Assembly: GCA_963576725.1 (NCBI GenBank)
Contig: OY755237.1
Location: 65,263,423-65,327,422 of the forward strand
DNA length: 64,000 nt
Direction of reading: 5' to 3'
Source of the DNA: Azorinus chamasolen
Taxonomy: Eukaryota > Mollusca > Bivalvia > Cardiida > Solecurtidae
Under the pieces are notes generated by a model, which saw nothing but the letters and a program-made list of their open reading frames with translations, made no database searches and was not told the DNA's origin. The translations under genes were made by a program, and so were the position numbers. Each line of letters opens with the position of its first letter. The stretch's first letter is position 1. Of this stretch, positions 63,938 through 64,000 are shown one piece after another.

Positions 63938-64000
63938 CAACTAGACGTACAGTTCTAAATGTTCCTGTGTGAGCATGCTTTCGGACTCCTAAAGTCACCG

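Larger units (their letters stand above)
59755..64000 (-). mobile_element. CR1-like LINE with SGNH/CCHC ORF1, 3' side lost, nested insertion
   Basis: Minus-strand order: 5' region (shared with the left arm), ORF1 N-terminus at 62966, SGNH hydrolase domain split by the insertion 60688-62083, CCHC knuckles at 60302-60075, endonuclease start at 60059. All pieces keep the same reading frame. ORF1 with an esterase-type domain is known from CR1-like LINEs. The 3' three quarters are missing. Confidence 0.78.
62242..64000. repeat. Right arm of the large inverted duplication (continues past the window)
   Basis: Mirrors 57663-59419 from TGTCTAGTGGAGG to the last base (AAAGTCACCG against CGGTGACTT). 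Since the match reaches the window edge, the duplication may be longer than 1.76 kb. Confidence 0.92.

Overview
The window looks like nuclear DNA of a mollusc, most likely a bivalve; this is an inference. The reasons are an intronless Toll-like receptor reading frame, a LicD/fukutin-type single-exon gene, several classes of non-LTR retrotransposon (Tx1/L1-like, CR1/L2-like, RTE-like), Gypsy and Penelope-like fragments, and A+T-rich DNA packed with short inverted-repeat elements and minisatellites. Only two likely host genes are visible: a LicD-family protein at 4684-5736 (+) and a Toll-like receptor at 25426-27579 (-). Nearly everything else that can be assigned is repeat or mobile DNA. No rRNA, CRISPR array or operon-like layout is present.

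Layout: 1-650 reverse-transcriptase relic; 840-4560 two tandem arrays; 4684-5736 LicD gene; 7560-9150 3' end of a CR1/L2-like LINE; 9.7-19.3 kb dense field of hairpin-cored miniature elements, with minisatellites at 11.4, 13.6 and 17 kb; 20.5-21.6 kb tRNA-like sequence, LINE tail and a long pentanucleotide array; 22.1-24.2 kb Tx1-like ORF1; 24.6-25.2 kb repeats; 25.4-27.6 kb TLR; 27.7-33.3 kb hairpin elements and minisatellites; 33.7-38.9 kb Gypsy RT and integrase pieces plus an RTE-like LINE; 39.3-44.0 kb hairpin elements and a 158-bp tandem array; 44.5-48.7 kb nearly intact Tx1-like ORF2; 51.2-53.9 kb tandemly duplicated block of hairpin elements; 53.97-55.0 kb intact LINE ORF1; 57.7-64.0 kb large inverted duplication around a LINE whose ORF1 carries an SGNH esterase and CCHC knuckles.

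The most unusual signal is a set of miniature elements labelled here HP-A, HP-B/B2, HP-C, HP-D and HP-E (labels are mine). They have different terminal inverted repeats and different insertion targets (TTAA for A, B, C; TA for D), yet each carries a long central hairpin. HP-A, B, D and E share the apex GCTCCTNNAGGAGC. HP-A, B and C share the stem CCWGATSAGAC, interrupted by one mismatch that is locked to element orientation. Stem arms co-vary between copies, and several copies are broken at or beside the hairpin apex. For HP-A, B and C, strand + means the copy reads CCAGAT in its left arm; strand is left open for HP-D and HP-E.

How the parts work together: LINEs and Gypsy/Penelope relics form the autonomous background, hairpin elements (probably piggyBac-like and pogo-like non-autonomous elements) have inserted in and next to them, and tandem arrays have grown beside or from these elements. 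The two host genes sit as islands in this. All coordinates of repeats were read by eye and may be off by a few bases; family names come from motif recognition, not from a database search.
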